From assembly GCF_009711135.1 (NCBI RefSeq), contig NZ_WMIC01000006.1, positions 310,001 through 374,000 on the forward strand: a DNA stretch of 64,000 bases, given 5' to 3'. The DNA comes from Flavobacterium sp. LC2016-01. Lineage in GTDB: Bacteria; Bacteroidota; Bacteroidia; Flavobacteriales; Flavobacteriaceae. The notes under the pieces are model-generated. The model was not told the origin of the DNA. It was given only the letters and a program-made list of their open reading frames with translations, and ran no database searches. Of this stretch, positions 7,936-16,894 are shown one piece after another; the first letter of the stretch is position 1, and every line of letters starts with the position of its first letter. A program made the translations under genes and the position numbers.

Positions 7936-8904
7936 ATGAAAGGACCAATCAGTCAGTTTATTGAAAAACATTATTTACACTTTAACTCTGCTTCTCTAGT
8001 AGATGCGGCTAAAGAGTACGAGCAACAGCTGGCTAACGGCTCAAAAATGCTTGTAAGTATGGCTGGTGCTATGAGTACAGCTGAAATTGGTAAAATTTTT
8101 GCAGAAATAATTAGACAAGATAAAGTACAAATTATTTCATGTACTGGAGCCAATCTAGAAGAAGATATCATGAATTTAGTAGCTCATTCTCATTATGAAA
8201 GAGTTCCTAACTACCGTGATTTGACACCAGAAGATGAATGGGCACTGCTTGAAAGAGGATTAAACCGTGTTACAGATACTTGTATTCCTGAACATGAAGC
8301 TTTCAGACGTCTTCAAAAGCATATCTACAAAATTTGGAAAGATGCAGATGATAAAGGAGAACGTTATTTCCCGCACGAATTCATGTATAAAATGTTATTG
8401 TCTGGTGTTCTTGAAGAATATTACGAAATTGATTTAAAAGACAGCTGGATGTATGCAGCAGCTGAAAAAAATCTTCCAATTATCGTTCCAGGATGGGAAG
8501 ATAGTACAATGGGAAATATTTTCGCATCATATGTAATTAAAGGAGAATTAAAAGCTTCAACAATGAAGTCTGGTATTGAATACATGACTTTCTTAGCAGA
8601 TTGGTATTCAAAAAACAGCAGCAACGGTATCGGATTCTTCCAAATTGGTGGTGGTATCGCAGGTGACTTCCCTATTTGTGTTGTGCCAATGCTTTATCAA
8701 GATATGGAAATGCACGATGTTCCTTTCTGGAGTTATTTCTGTCAAATTTCTGATTCAACAACGAGTTACGGATCATATTCAGGAGCTGTTCCAAATGAGA
8801 AAATCACTTGGGGTAAATTAGATATCAAAACCCCTAAATTTATTATCGAATCGGATGCTACAATCGTTGCGCCGTTAATTTTTGCATATTTATTAGATTT
8901 ATAG
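7936..8904 (+). CDS. Deoxyhypusine synthase family protein
   Basis: The family includes deoxyhypusine synthase and bacterial homospermidine-forming relatives, which move an aminobutyl group from spermidine via an NAD+-dependent lysine imine. This 322-residue protein has the N-terminal LVSMAGAMSTAEIG segment, SCTGANLEEDI (dinucleotide site), PIIVPGWEDSTMGN and the C-terminal TWGKLDIK, whose Lys294 corresponds to the catalytic lysine of the family. Bacteria lack eIF5A, so a polyamine aminobutyltransferase role is more likely than hypusine formation. It lies 104 nt after arginine decarboxylase and 9 nt before the acidic protein. Confidence 0.87.
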   Translation: MKGPISQFIEKHYLHFNSASLVDAAKEYEQQLANGSKMLVSMAGAMSTAEIGKIFAEIIRQDKVQIISCTGANLEEDIMNLVAHSHYERVPNYRDLTPEDEWALLERGLNRVTDTCIPEHEAFRRLQKHIYKIWKDADDKGERYFPHEFMYKMLLSGVLEEYYEIDLKDSWMYAAAEKNLPIIVPGWEDSTMGNIFASYVIKGELKASTMKSGIEYMTFLADWYSKNSSNGIGFFQIGGGIAGDFPICVVPMLYQDMEMHDVPFWSYFCQISDSTTSYGSYSGAVPNEKITWGKLDIKTPKFIIESDATIVAPLIFAYLLDL

Positions 8905-8913
8905 GATATTTTT

Positions 8914-9327
8914 ATGAAAAGAGTTATAGTAGACTACGCCAAACTGACAAACGAAATTTTAAACCTTTTGGTTGAAAAATTTCCTGATGGTTATGATGAT
9001 TCGGATGTTATCCGTTTTAGAAACGCTAAAAACGAATTAGTAGAAGCTGTTGAAGTACGTACTGAAGACACTATTTATTTAGTAAAAATTAGTACCAAGC
9101 TTGCTGACAGAATTGAAAATTATGACGAAGATGATGATATCGATCTTGATGTTGATACAATCGAACCGGTAAAAGGACTTGATCTTGACGATGATGCTGC
9201 TGACGATGATGAAGATGATGACAATCAAGACAAACCAGACACTGATGGCGGTGACGATGATGACGAAGACAGAGACCCAGACGATATCGCTGATGAAGAA
9301 GATGATGATGAAGACGATGAAGACTAA
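8914..9327 (+). CDS. Conserved hypothetical protein with long Asp/Glu tail
   Basis: The 137-residue protein has a compact N-terminal part of about 70 residues (MKRVIVDYAKLTNEILNLL onwards) followed by a disordered tail in which 43 of the last 67 residues are Asp or Glu. I do not recognise an enzymatic domain. Similar flavobacterial proteins sometimes carry uninformative legacy names. It starts 9 nt after the deoxyhypusine-synthase-like gene and ends at a terminator, so it is the last gene of the polyamine operon. Such a tail could bind polyamines or basic proteins, but that is inference. Confidence 0.82.
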   Translation: MKRVIVDYAKLTNEILNLLVEKFPDGYDDSDVIRFRNAKNELVEAVEVRTEDTIYLVKISTKLADRIENYDEDDDIDLDVDTIEPVKGLDLDDDAADDDEDDDNQDKPDTDGGDDDDEDRDPDDIADEEDDDEDDED

Positions 9328-9348
9328 TCATTTAAAATTATAAAAACG

Positions 9349-9377
9349 AAGGAACTCTTTTGAGTTCCTTTTTTTTA
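9349..9377 (+). terminator. Terminator of the polyamine operon
   Basis: AAGGAACTC and GAGTTCCTT pair with a TTTT loop and are followed by a T-run. Confidence 0.9.
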
Positions 9378-9389
9378 TCAACTACTATT

Positions 9390-9397
9390 TATATTTG
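9390..9397 (+). promoter_or_regulatory. -7 promoter element for recQ
   Basis: TATATTTG matches the consensus exactly, 60 nt before the recQ start and directly after the upstream terminator. Confidence 0.55.
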
Positions 9398-9457
9398 TAA
9401 GAAATTAATTATATTTATTTTTTTATTGCAATTTATTTAAATTATACCCATTATTAC

Positions 9458-11575
9458 ATGACTTCAGAATTATTACATGCCAAACTAAAAGAGAATTTCG
9501 GATTTGAAAAATTCAGGCCAAATCAAGAAACGATCATAACAACCGTTTTATCTGGTCAAGATACGCTTGCAATTATGCCAACAGGTGGCGGAAAATCAAT
9601 TTGTTTTCAATTGCCTGCCCTTATTTTACCAGGAATCACAATTGTAATTTCTCCTTTAATTGCATTAATGAAAGACCAGGTCGACAGTTTAAAAACAAAT
9701 GGTATCGCTGCTTGTTTTATTAACAGCAGTCAATCTTCTGAGGAACAGCAGTATTATATTGACAATTTAAGATCAAATACCTTTAAACTCGTTTACATTG
9801 CACCTGAAAGTTTGTCTTATTTGGATAATGCCTTTAACGAATTGACTATCAGTTTAATTGCTATTGATGAAGCACACTGTATTTCGTCATGGGGCCATGA
9901 TTTTAGACCCGCATATACAAATTTAGGATATTTAAAAAACCGCTTCCCTTCTACTCCAGTTTTGGCTTTAACCGCTACTGCCGATAAAGCAACTCGTGTA
10001 GATATAACAAAACAGTTGAATTTAAAAAATCCGAAAACTTTTGTTGCATCATTTGATCGCGCGAATTTAAGTCTTGAAGTACGACCTGCATTAGATCGCG
10101 TAAAACAAATTATTGATTTTGTTGAAAACAAACCCAACGAATCTGGGATTATCTATTGCTTAAGCAGAAAAACTACAGAAGAACTTGCTGAGAAATTATC
10201 CAAAAATGGTATTGCTGCAAAAGCATATCACGCAGGTTTAGACAATACAAAACGAGCAAAAACGCAAGATGAATTTATCAATGATGACTGCCAAGTGGTT
10301 TGTGCCACAATTGCTTTTGGGATGGGAATTGACAAATCGAATGTCCGCTGGGTAATTCATTATAATCTTCCAAAAAACATTGAAGGTTATTATCAGGAAA
10401 TTGGTCGCGCTGGTCGTGATGGCATGCCTGCTGAAACTGTTTTATTTGAAAGTTATGCCGATGTGATTCAGCTTCAAAAATTTGCTTCTGAAGGATTGAA
10501 CTCTGATGTTCAACTTGCCAAATTAGATCGAATGAAACAATATGCAGATGCTCTAAGCTGCCGCAGAAAAATATTGCTTTCCTATTTTGGAGAATTAGTA
10601 ACTGAAAATTGCGGTAATTGTGATATCTGTAAAAATCCTCCAACATTTTTCGACGGAACGACTCTCGCGCAAAAAGCACTTTCTGCTATCACTAGATTAC
10701 AGGAATCAGAACCTTTGGCTGTAATTGTTGATTTTTTGAGAGGCTCGAAAAACGCATATATCTACGAAAAAAATTATCAAACGCTAAAAACGTACGGAAT
10801 TGGAGCTGATATTTCTTGGTACGATTGGAATCAATATTTAATTCAGCTGATTAATTTGGGATATTGCGAAATTGCCTTTCATCAGCATAATAAAATTTTA
10901 CTGACATCTTTTGCTAAAAAAGTTTTGTTTGAAGGTGAAAAAGTAAAGCTGACAACTGTAGTTAAGAAAGTAATTGATAAAAATGAAATAAAACAAGAGA
11001 AAGCAAAAGCCTCTAAAAATTCATTATTTGAAACGCTTAGAAAATTACGTTATGAAATTGCACAAGAAGAAGAAGTTCCGGCATATGTGATTTTCAGTGA
11101 CGCATCTCTAAGACAAATGGAAATCTTAAGACCAATGAGCGACGAGGATTTTCTTGCTGTTGAAGGTGTTGGAAAGGCTAAACTTGAAAAATATGGTTCT
11201 GAGTTTATAAATGCTATCATTCAATTTTATAAAAATAAATCGGTTGTTAAAAAAGAAAAAAAAGATAGCACGTACGCAAAAACTTTAGAGTTATTTCAAA
11301 ACGGGCTTTCTATAGAAGAAATTGCCGGACAAAGAAATCTCGGCGAAACCACAATTGTTTCTCATTTAGCAAAATTATATGTTGACGGGAATGATTTAGA
11401 TTTAAGCCAATTTGTTTCTGATCAAGAAATTGCTGCAATACAAAAAGCGCAAATAGAATTAGAAAACCCTACTGCGTTAAAACCGTACTTTGAATATTTT
11501 GAAGAAAAAGTGTCTTATGATAAAATTCGCTTTGGATTAGCTTTTTTGGAGAGAAAACATCAAACTATTCAATAA
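9458..11575 (+). CDS. recQ: ATP-dependent DNA helicase RecQ
   Basis: RecQ unwinds DNA 3'-5' in recombinational repair. The 705-residue protein has the helicase core with Walker A PTGGGKSICFQLPA (near residue 40), the DEAH box IDEAHCISSWGHDFRP, and motif VI EIGRAGRDGMP. The RecQ C-terminal zinc site has four cysteines (CRRKILL, then CGNCDIC). The HRDC domain follows around residues 540-600 (RQMEILRPMSDEDFLAVEGVG). A C-terminal helix-turn-helix extension (GLSIEEIAGQRNLGETTI) replaces the short tail of E. coli RecQ. It stands alone between terminators. Confidence 0.95.
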   Translation: MTSELLHAKLKENFGFEKFRPNQETIITTVLSGQDTLAIMPTGGGKSICFQLPALILPGITIVISPLIALMKDQVDSLKTNGIAACFINSSQSSEEQQYYIDNLRSNTFKLVYIAPESLSYLDNAFNELTISLIAIDEAHCISSWGHDFRPAYTNLGYLKNRFPSTPVLALTATADKATRVDITKQLNLKNPKTFVASFDRANLSLEVRPALDRVKQIIDFVENKPNESGIIYCLSRKTTEELAEKLSKNGIAAKAYHAGLDNTKRAKTQDEFINDDCQVVCATIAFGMGIDKSNVRWVIHYNLPKNIEGYYQEIGRAGRDGMPAETVLFESYADVIQLQKFASEGLNSDVQLAKLDRMKQYADALSCRRKILLSYFGELVTENCGNCDICKNPPTFFDGTTLAQKALSAITRLQESEPLAVIVDFLRGSKNAYIYEKNYQTLKTYGIGADISWYDWNQYLIQLINLGYCEIAFHQHNKILLTSFAKKVLFEGEKVKLTTVVKKVIDKNEIKQEKAKASKNSLFETLRKLRYEIAQEEEVPAYVIFSDASLRQMEILRPMSDEDFLAVEGVGKAKLEKYGSEFINAIIQFYKNKSVVKKEKKDSTYAKTLELFQNGLSIEEIAGQRNLGETTIVSHLAKLYVDGNDLDLSQFVSDQEIAAIQKAQIELENPTALKPYFEYFEEKVSYDKIRFGLAFLERKHQTIQ

Positions 11576-11617
11576 TTTTTATCCTTTTAACAAAGGAGAA
11601 ATAACAAGATTGTATAA

Positions 11618-11657
11618 AAAAATCCTGTGAAGTTAATTCACAGGATTTTTTTTTTTT
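11618..11657. terminator. Bidirectional terminator between recQ and the DinB-like gene
   Basis: AAAAATCCTGTGAA pairs perfectly with TTCACAGGATTTTT around a 5-nt loop and is followed by T. It serves two converging genes. Confidence 0.9.
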
Positions 11658-11661
11658 GATT

Positions 11662-12177
11662 TTATAAATATCTTTCCTCAAAAACTTTTTGATGATGTTT
11701 TTGATGCCCAATAACAACAAAACCTAACGCTCTAACAGAAATTGGATTGTTTGAAGCAGTTCCAATTCTTTTAAGCTGTTCTTCAGATAAGCTTTTATAA
11801 AACAATAAAGTTGAATATCTTAACGCCGAGAATTCTGTTAACAAATCTTGAATGCTTCTTTTGTTTGATTCGGTATTATTTGCATAATCATCTTCCTCAA
11901 AACTTGGCAAAGGCGTTTTATCATTTCGTGAAAATCTTAAAGCACGATAAACAAAAATACGCTCACAATCTATAAGATGCTGAATGATATCTTTGATCGT
12001 CCATTTTCCTTCTGCATAGCGATAATCAAACTTATCCATCGGAATGTCTTGTACAAATCTGATGAAGCTATGAAGCGAAATTTCTAATTCTTCAATCAAA
12101 TTTACATTTCCAGCTTCGCGAATATAATTAGCAAATCCGCCAGAATATTCGTTTTCTAATAATTGATCTGAATTCAT
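11662..12177 (-). CDS. DinB-family (DUF1572-like) protein
   Basis: DinB-like proteins are four-helix bundles that usually bind a metal through three histidines and often act as thiol-dependent transferases. Here the histidine positions are in IIQHLIDCERIF and GHQKHHQKVF. A longer frame reaches 12240, but that start overlaps the ppc coding end. The Met at 12177 begins the normal DinB start (MNSDQLL), 10 nt after the ppc stop. That gives 171 residues. It is probably co-transcribed with ppc. Substrate unknown. Confidence 0.82.
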   Translation of the reverse strand: MNSDQLLENEYSGGFANYIREAGNVNLIEELEISLHSFIRFVQDIPMDKFDYRYAEGKWTIKDIIQHLIDCERIFVYRALRFSRNDKTPLPSFEEDDYANNTESNKRSIQDLLTEFSALRYSTLLFYKSLSEEQLKRIGTASNNPISVRALGFVVIGHQKHHQKVFEERYL

Positions 12178-12187
12178 TTTATAATTT

Positions 12188-14770
12188 TTAAGCAGAGTTT
12201 CTACTCGCGTTTGTATTTCCAAAAAGTGATCGTGTAACAATCTTTTCGTATACTTTGATCAAATCTTCGTTGCCTTCTTTTTTGTTCAATTCATTAATTC
12301 TCAAAAGAGCATACTGCTGAATTGTCAATAAAGGCAAAACAATTCGCTCTCTGATCTGAATTGATGCAATACCATCAGGATAATTCTCCATCAAAGTTTT
12401 ATGTCCAGCAATTTTCAATAAGAGTCTTTTTGTTTCAGAAAATTCATCAAATATAATTTGCCAAAATTCACCAAACTCAGGGTCTTTACTCATGTAGGCC
12501 GTTAAAGGTAAAAATGATTTTGCCAATGACATCATACTGTTTTCAAGCAGTGTTTTGAAAAATAACGAATTATGATACAAATCGCTTACTTTATCCCATT
12601 GTCCAGATTCTTCAAAATGTCTTAAAGCAGATCCTACTCCAAAAAATCCTGGTACATTTTGTTTTAATTGACTCCATGAACCAACAAATGGAATTGCTCT
12701 TAAATCAGCAAAATCCAAAGATTCTGATTTGCTTCTTTTTGAAGGACGACTTCCAATATTCGTTTTTGAGTAATATTTCAGCGTACTCATTTTTTCCAAA
12801 TATGGAATAAATTTTGGATGATTTTTAAAACTCAAATATTTATCATATCCTAAAGAAGCCAATTGCGTTAAAATGGCAGTTTCTTCTGGACTTAATTCAT
12901 TTTCTTCTTTCTTAAATACTTGATTTGTAATTCCCGCAGTTAATAAATTTTCAATATTGTAACGGCATGAATCTAAAGTTCCAAAATTTGAACTGATAGT
13001 TTGCCCCTGAACTGTTATCTGGATTTCATTATTTTCAATTTTTGGTCCTAATGAAGCATAAAATTTATGTGTTTTTCCACCACCACGGGCTGGAGGTCCA
13101 CCACGGCCGTCAAAGAAAATAGCTTTAATGCCGTATTTTCTAGAGATTTCGGTCAATGAAATTTTAGCCTGATAAATACTCCAGTTCGCCATTAAATAAC
13201 CGCCATCTTTTGTTCCGTCAGAGAAACCAAGCATAATAGTTTGTTTATTGCCTCTCGCCTGTAAATGCTTTGCATATTCTGGATTTGTATACAACTGCTC
13301 CATAATCGAATGCGCATTCTGCAAATCATCAACTGATTCAAAAAGCGGAATAATATCAACCGTTGGATTTTCCCAGTTATTCAAACGAATCATGGCAAAA
13401 GTTTCCATTACGTTCAAAGCACTTTCATTATTACTGATAATGTAGCGATTTGCTCCTTCTTCACCGTTATTTTGCTGAATTGTTTTTATTGCTTGAACAG
13501 ATTCTAAAGTTGATCTTGTAATTTCATCTTCAAAATCACTCGGATTTAAGTCTCCTTTTACTTTTGATAAAACATCTATTTTTTGATCTTCTGTCAGTTC
13601 GTAATAATTTTTCGGAAAAATTGATGAACCTGAGTTCAAATAATAATTCACCACATCTTTAAATACAGCATTATGAATTTTACTGTTCTGACGAATATCT
13701 AAAGTTGCAAAATGGAAACCAAATAGATTTATTTTAACTAATAATGCCTCTAACTCGTCCAGATAAAGTGACTGGTGTTTTTCAATAATAATTGTTCTGA
13801 TTTTATCCAGCTGCGCTAATAATTCATCTAGAGTGATAAAAATCTCACCTTTAGAATAAAATACAGAACGATAAAGTTTATGTTCAAGTTCTGCAACCAA
13901 AACATCTACACCTGAGAAAGTTAGCTTACGTTTTAAGTTTCTCATTTCAACATAATAACACTTTAAAATAGAAGTACGCAAACGGTCTGCTACTTTTAAA
14001 GTAATATCAGTAGTCACAAATGGATTTCCATCACGGTCTCCTCCTGGCCAGAATCCAAGTTTGATTAATTGGTTTTGAATTGCATTTCCTGCAAGGATGT
14101 TTTTTTGCAGATAATGAACTATTTCACCAGAAGTTGCATAAAAAACGTTCTCAAGGTACCAAATCAAACTTACAGCTTCATCGTAAGGATTTGGCTTTAC
14201 ATTTTGAATAAAAGGAGTTTTTCCTAATTGCGCTAATAATTGTTTGATCTGTAATAGGTCGTTTTGACGAATCGCTTCAGTCAGATCGTTTATGATTCCT
14301 AAAACTGGACCAGGGTAAAATTGCGTTGGATGTGCCGTTAAAACCGTGCGGACATTGAAATTTTCTAAAAATTCGATTAATTCCTCATCTTTTTCCTTTG
14401 CATCCGTTTTCTCTTTAATATCACGCAAAGAACCTCGCCCTTCCATATTGTTAACTTCCGGAAAAGCAGCATCTTCAATTGCATCAAACAATACGATTTG
14501 ACGCTCTATATATTGAATAAAACGAAACATTAAATCGATTTTTTCCGTCTCTGAAGCATTATTCAGAAACTTATTTGAGAAAAAATCAAAAATTTCTTTG
14601 GGTGTCTCTTCTTTTTTAAATCCCGTTTCACAAGTCTCTGTAAATAAAGGTAATAAAACCCCCGTATTATCTATAGAGTCAAATGGCAAAGTTATAAAGA
14701 CACTATTATAGATGTGGTATTTAGAAAGAACGTCTTGGTTAAAACGCTCAATTTTGGGTAACGTGTACAT
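12188..14770 (-). CDS. ppc: Phosphoenolpyruvate carboxylase
   Basis: PEPC adds bicarbonate to phosphoenolpyruvate to make oxaloacetate, refilling the TCA cycle. The 860-residue length is normal. Visible motifs are the catalytic-histidine TAHPTQ near residue 143, GFWPGGDRDGNP, GFSDGTKDGGY near 512, and the mobile-loop FFDGRGGPPARGGG near 553. The C-terminus NTNASRNSA resembles the usual QNTG-type end, where the final residues bind the allosteric inhibitor. The DinB-like gene follows by 10 nt. Confidence 0.96.
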   Translation of the reverse strand: MYTLPKIERFNQDVLSKYHIYNSVFITLPFDSIDNTGVLLPLFTETCETGFKKEETPKEIFDFFSNKFLNNASETEKIDLMFRFIQYIERQIVLFDAIEDAAFPEVNNMEGRGSLRDIKEKTDAKEKDEELIEFLENFNVRTVLTAHPTQFYPGPVLGIINDLTEAIRQNDLLQIKQLLAQLGKTPFIQNVKPNPYDEAVSLIWYLENVFYATSGEIVHYLQKNILAGNAIQNQLIKLGFWPGGDRDGNPFVTTDITLKVADRLRTSILKCYYVEMRNLKRKLTFSGVDVLVAELEHKLYRSVFYSKGEIFITLDELLAQLDKIRTIIIEKHQSLYLDELEALLVKINLFGFHFATLDIRQNSKIHNAVFKDVVNYYLNSGSSIFPKNYYELTEDQKIDVLSKVKGDLNPSDFEDEITRSTLESVQAIKTIQQNNGEEGANRYIISNNESALNVMETFAMIRLNNWENPTVDIIPLFESVDDLQNAHSIMEQLYTNPEYAKHLQARGNKQTIMLGFSDGTKDGGYLMANWSIYQAKISLTEISRKYGIKAIFFDGRGGPPARGGGKTHKFYASLGPKIENNEIQITVQGQTISSNFGTLDSCRYNIENLLTAGITNQVFKKEENELSPEETAILTQLASLGYDKYLSFKNHPKFIPYLEKMSTLKYYSKTNIGSRPSKRSKSESLDFADLRAIPFVGSWSQLKQNVPGFFGVGSALRHFEESGQWDKVSDLYHNSLFFKTLLENSMMSLAKSFLPLTAYMSKDPEFGEFWQIIFDEFSETKRLLLKIAGHKTLMENYPDGIASIQIRERIVLPLLTIQQYALLRINELNKKEGNEDLIKVYEKIVTRSLFGNTNASRNSA

Positions 14771-14803
14771 AATTGTGTTGTAGTTGTTTGGTTAATTAGT
14801 CAT

Positions 14804-14830
14804 AAAAAAACCCCAAGAATAAACTTGAGG
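14804..14830 (-). terminator. Terminator of the Lrp-family gene
   Basis: On the minus strand CCTCAAG and CTTGGGG form a short stem (with one G-U pair) around TTTATT, followed by seven T. Confidence 0.75.
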
Positions 14831-14861
14831 TATATTTTAATATAGCATTCAAGAGGAATTC

Positions 14862-15341
14862 TTACATATTTTTAAAAATAGTATGCATCAAACGCTTCTT
14901 ATCGTTAATACTTTCCTCTAATGAAATCATAGTTTCTGTTCTGTAAACTCCTTCGATATCATCAATCATAAAAATAACTTCTTTCGCATGCTTAGTGTCT
15001 TTTGCTCTAATTTTGCAAAAAATGTTGAATTTACCAGTCGTTACAGAAGCTACTGTTACGAAAGGAATTTGATTGATTCTCTCTAATACAAATTTAGTTT
15101 GAGACGTATTATTAAGGAATACACCCACATAAGCAATAAATGAATACCCTAATTTATCGTAATCTAAGGCTAGTGAAGATCCCATGATGATACCGGCATC
15201 CTCCATTTTTTTTACTCTAACATGTACTGTTCCAGCAGATATCAATAGTTTTTTTGCAATGTCAGTAAACGGAACTCTCGTATTGTCTATTAACATATCT
15301 AAAATCTGGTGATCTACTTCATCTAAACGAAATTTACTCAT
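14862..15341 (-). CDS. Lrp/AsnC-family transcriptional regulator
   Basis: The 159-residue protein has the N-terminal winged-helix of the family (LDEVDHQILDMLIDNTR; then the recognition region LLISAGTVHVRVKKME) and a C-terminal RAM/ACT-like domain for amino-acid sensing and oligomerisation (VTVASVTTGKFNIFCKIRAKD). Family members control amino acid metabolism genes. It is a single gene between its own terminator and the M14 peptidase. Effector and targets cannot be read from the sequence. Confidence 0.92.
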   Translation of the reverse strand: MSKFRLDEVDHQILDMLIDNTRVPFTDIAKKLLISAGTVHVRVKKMEDAGIIMGSSLALDYDKLGYSFIAYVGVFLNNTSQTKFVLERINQIPFVTVASVTTGKFNIFCKIRAKDTKHAKEVIFMIDDIEGVYRTETMISLEESINDKKRLMHTIFKNM

Positions 15342-15418
15342 AATTCTTTAATTAATATTACTAATTGCTATTACAAAGTATAAAAATATATATAAAAAAC
15401 AACAAATTCACATAAAAA

Positions 15419-16573
15419 TTAACTTTTTATCAACCCGTTAACAAATTTAGTATTTTTATTTAAATAAAAATCTGCTTTTTGATTCAATTTCGGAAAATTA
15501 CCATAGTCATCAGAATAAATTGCACCTTTTGCATCATATTCGTAATGTCCAAAATAATTTTCTAATTCTCCTGCTTCAACTATATAAGCATTAAAATGAA
15601 TCTTATTTTCAATCAATTCTTCTTTGTATTGTGCGACAAAATTCGTAATAATTTCGATACCATCATAATTTATTTTGATATTTTTATACATAAAATCATA
15701 AAAAACCACTTTATTTTGTGAAATATTCAAATAATCATTAATTCTATTATTAACTAAATCGTTTTCGGAGATGAGTTTAAACGCCGTAATTAGTGAGAAA
15801 AATAGGAACTTTCGCGTGATTTCTCTGTCATAATCCCCTGCATAGTGCCCTGCTTCAAATAATATCGTAGGAACGCCTAAAAATTGAAAAGTATCTCCAA
15901 TACAATTTAGATTAAACGAATCATCAAAACGACCAATTTGTCCTGGAATATATTTTTGCAATTCATCATTAATTCCAGCAATCACATTTATAGCTTTTAA
16001 TCTGTTCTCATTAATTTCTCTTTCTTCATTATAGGAAGGCGCCAAAAATGAAACAGTTGCAGGTTTTCCCGTCTCTCCCGCACCAAATATTGTTCTTTGA
16101 TCATGAAGATTAAAGCAGAAATGAGGTTTAAAACTTTCGAAAACTTCTCTTAAAACGTTGCTTTCTGGCTGTGTCAGATTTTGTGAATCACGATTTAAGT
16201 CGATTTTATTGGCATTTTCACGTGTATATAACTTCGCTCCATCAGGATTTAGTATAGGAATGCTGTAAAAAGTAAATGTATCTAGCATTTTCTGAGCAAA
16301 TTCTGATCCATTATTTAGTACGTTAATGAAATCAAATAGTGCTTTTGTTGTTGTGCTTTCGTTTCCATGCATTTGTGACCAAAGGTAAATACGCGTACTT
16401 CCTGTACCAATTTGGTAACTATATATAGGTTGTCCTAAAACCGATTTTCCTATAACTGAAACTTGATTGTTGGTATTTAATTTGGTTAATAAAGGCTCAA
16501 TATGATCTAAAGTAAGATAACGGCCTGATATAGATTGCTCCTTGTTCTGGTTAAATAATTCTTCTAAATTCAT
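15419..16573 (-). CDS. M14-family zinc carboxypeptidase-like protein
   Basis: The 384-residue protein carries the M14 zinc site: HGNES in SQMHGNESTTT (His and Glu ligands), the substrate-binding IPILNPDGAKLYTRENAN with NRD, and NLHDQRTIF with the third ligand histidine. A candidate catalytic glutamate is in PTILFEAGHYAGD. No signal peptide is visible, so it appears cytoplasmic. Its promoter sits inside an operator shared with the divergent XRE regulator, so it is the probable regulated target. The C-terminal 100 residues match no family I know. Confidence 0.82.
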   Translation of the reverse strand: MNLEELFNQNKEQSISGRYLTLDHIEPLLTKLNTNNQVSVIGKSVLGQPIYSYQIGTGSTRIYLWSQMHGNESTTTKALFDFINVLNNGSEFAQKMLDTFTFYSIPILNPDGAKLYTRENANKIDLNRDSQNLTQPESNVLREVFESFKPHFCFNLHDQRTIFGAGETGKPATVSFLAPSYNEEREINENRLKAINVIAGINDELQKYIPGQIGRFDDSFNLNCIGDTFQFLGVPTILFEAGHYAGDYDREITRKFLFFSLITAFKLISENDLVNNRINDYLNISQNKVVFYDFMYKNIKINYDGIEIITNFVAQYKEELIENKIHFNAYIVEAGELENYFGHYEYDAKGAIYSDDYGNFPKLNQKADFYLNKNTKFVNGLIKS

Positions 16574-16586
16574 TGTCTTTTGATTT

Positions 16587-16602
16587 GTTTACAAAAGTAA
16601 AC
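16587..16602 (-). promoter_or_regulatory. Operator A overlapping the M14 peptidase promoter
   Basis: GTTTACAAAAGTAAAC has perfect arms GTTTAC and GTAAAC around AAAA. On the minus strand the same bases contain TACTTTTG (16592-16599), an exact -7 element for the M14 gene. A protein bound here should block its transcription. Confidence 0.7.
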
Positions 16603-16610
16603 ATCTTTAT

Positions 16611-16626
16611 TTTTACAATTGTAAAC
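16611..16626. promoter_or_regulatory. Operator B (TTTACAATTGTAAA palindrome)
   Basis: A perfect 14-bp palindrome starts 8 nt beyond operator A, which places it in the -33 region of the M14 promoter. Confidence 0.65.
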
Positions 16627-16644
16627 TCTAAAAAATATCGAAAA

Positions 16645-16659
16645 TTTAGAATTGTAAAC
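16645..16659. promoter_or_regulatory. Operator C (one-mismatch copy)
   Basis: TTTAGAATTGTAAAC differs at one base from operator B and keeps the N4 spacing. Confidence 0.5.
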
Positions 16660-16808
16660 AGTATTTAGGATTATTTGAAAGGCTTCTTAAATCCTTGAAT
16701 TAACAAATGTTACACTTTAAATACATATTTATTAATTACATGTATTTCAACAAGTTATAAGTTATTATATAAAGTATTAATTAGATCTAAAATACGCTAT
16801 TATTATAA

Positions 16809-16822
16809 TTTACAACTGTAAA
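16809..16822. promoter_or_regulatory. Operator D (TTTACAACTGTAAA)
   Basis: Arms TTTAC and GTAAA are intact around AACT. It lies upstream of the XRE promoter, covering the region where a -33 element is expected. Confidence 0.6.
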
Positions 16823-16844
16823 ATTGTTTATCTAATTCCTTTTT

Positions 16845-16859
16845 GTTACATTTGTAAAC
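16845..16859 (+). promoter_or_regulatory. Operator E overlapping the XRE promoter
   Basis: GTTACATTTGTAAAC keeps GTTAC and GTAAC-like arms around ATTT. It contains TACATTTG (16847-16854), an exact -7 element reading toward the XRE gene. This is the geometry expected for autorepression. Confidence 0.65.
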
Positions 16860-16879
16860 ATAGCTGTCGCTTAAAATAA

Positions 16880-16894
16880 TTTACAATGGTAAAC
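16880..16894 (+). promoter_or_regulatory. Operator F spanning the XRE start codon
   Basis: TTTACAATGGTAAAC contains the ATG at 16886-16888. Arms TTTAC and GTAAAC are intact around AATG. Confidence 0.55.

Noticed and set aside
9089..9331. Minus-strand open frame encoding a very His/Leu/Arg-rich peptide
   Set aside because: It is the antisense of the GAT/GAC codons of the acidic protein at 8914-9327; the unusual composition is a mirror of that tail.
12178..12240. Longer N-terminus for the DinB-like protein
   Set aside because: It overlaps the end of ppc; the start 10 nt after the ppc stop gives the usual DinB N-terminus.
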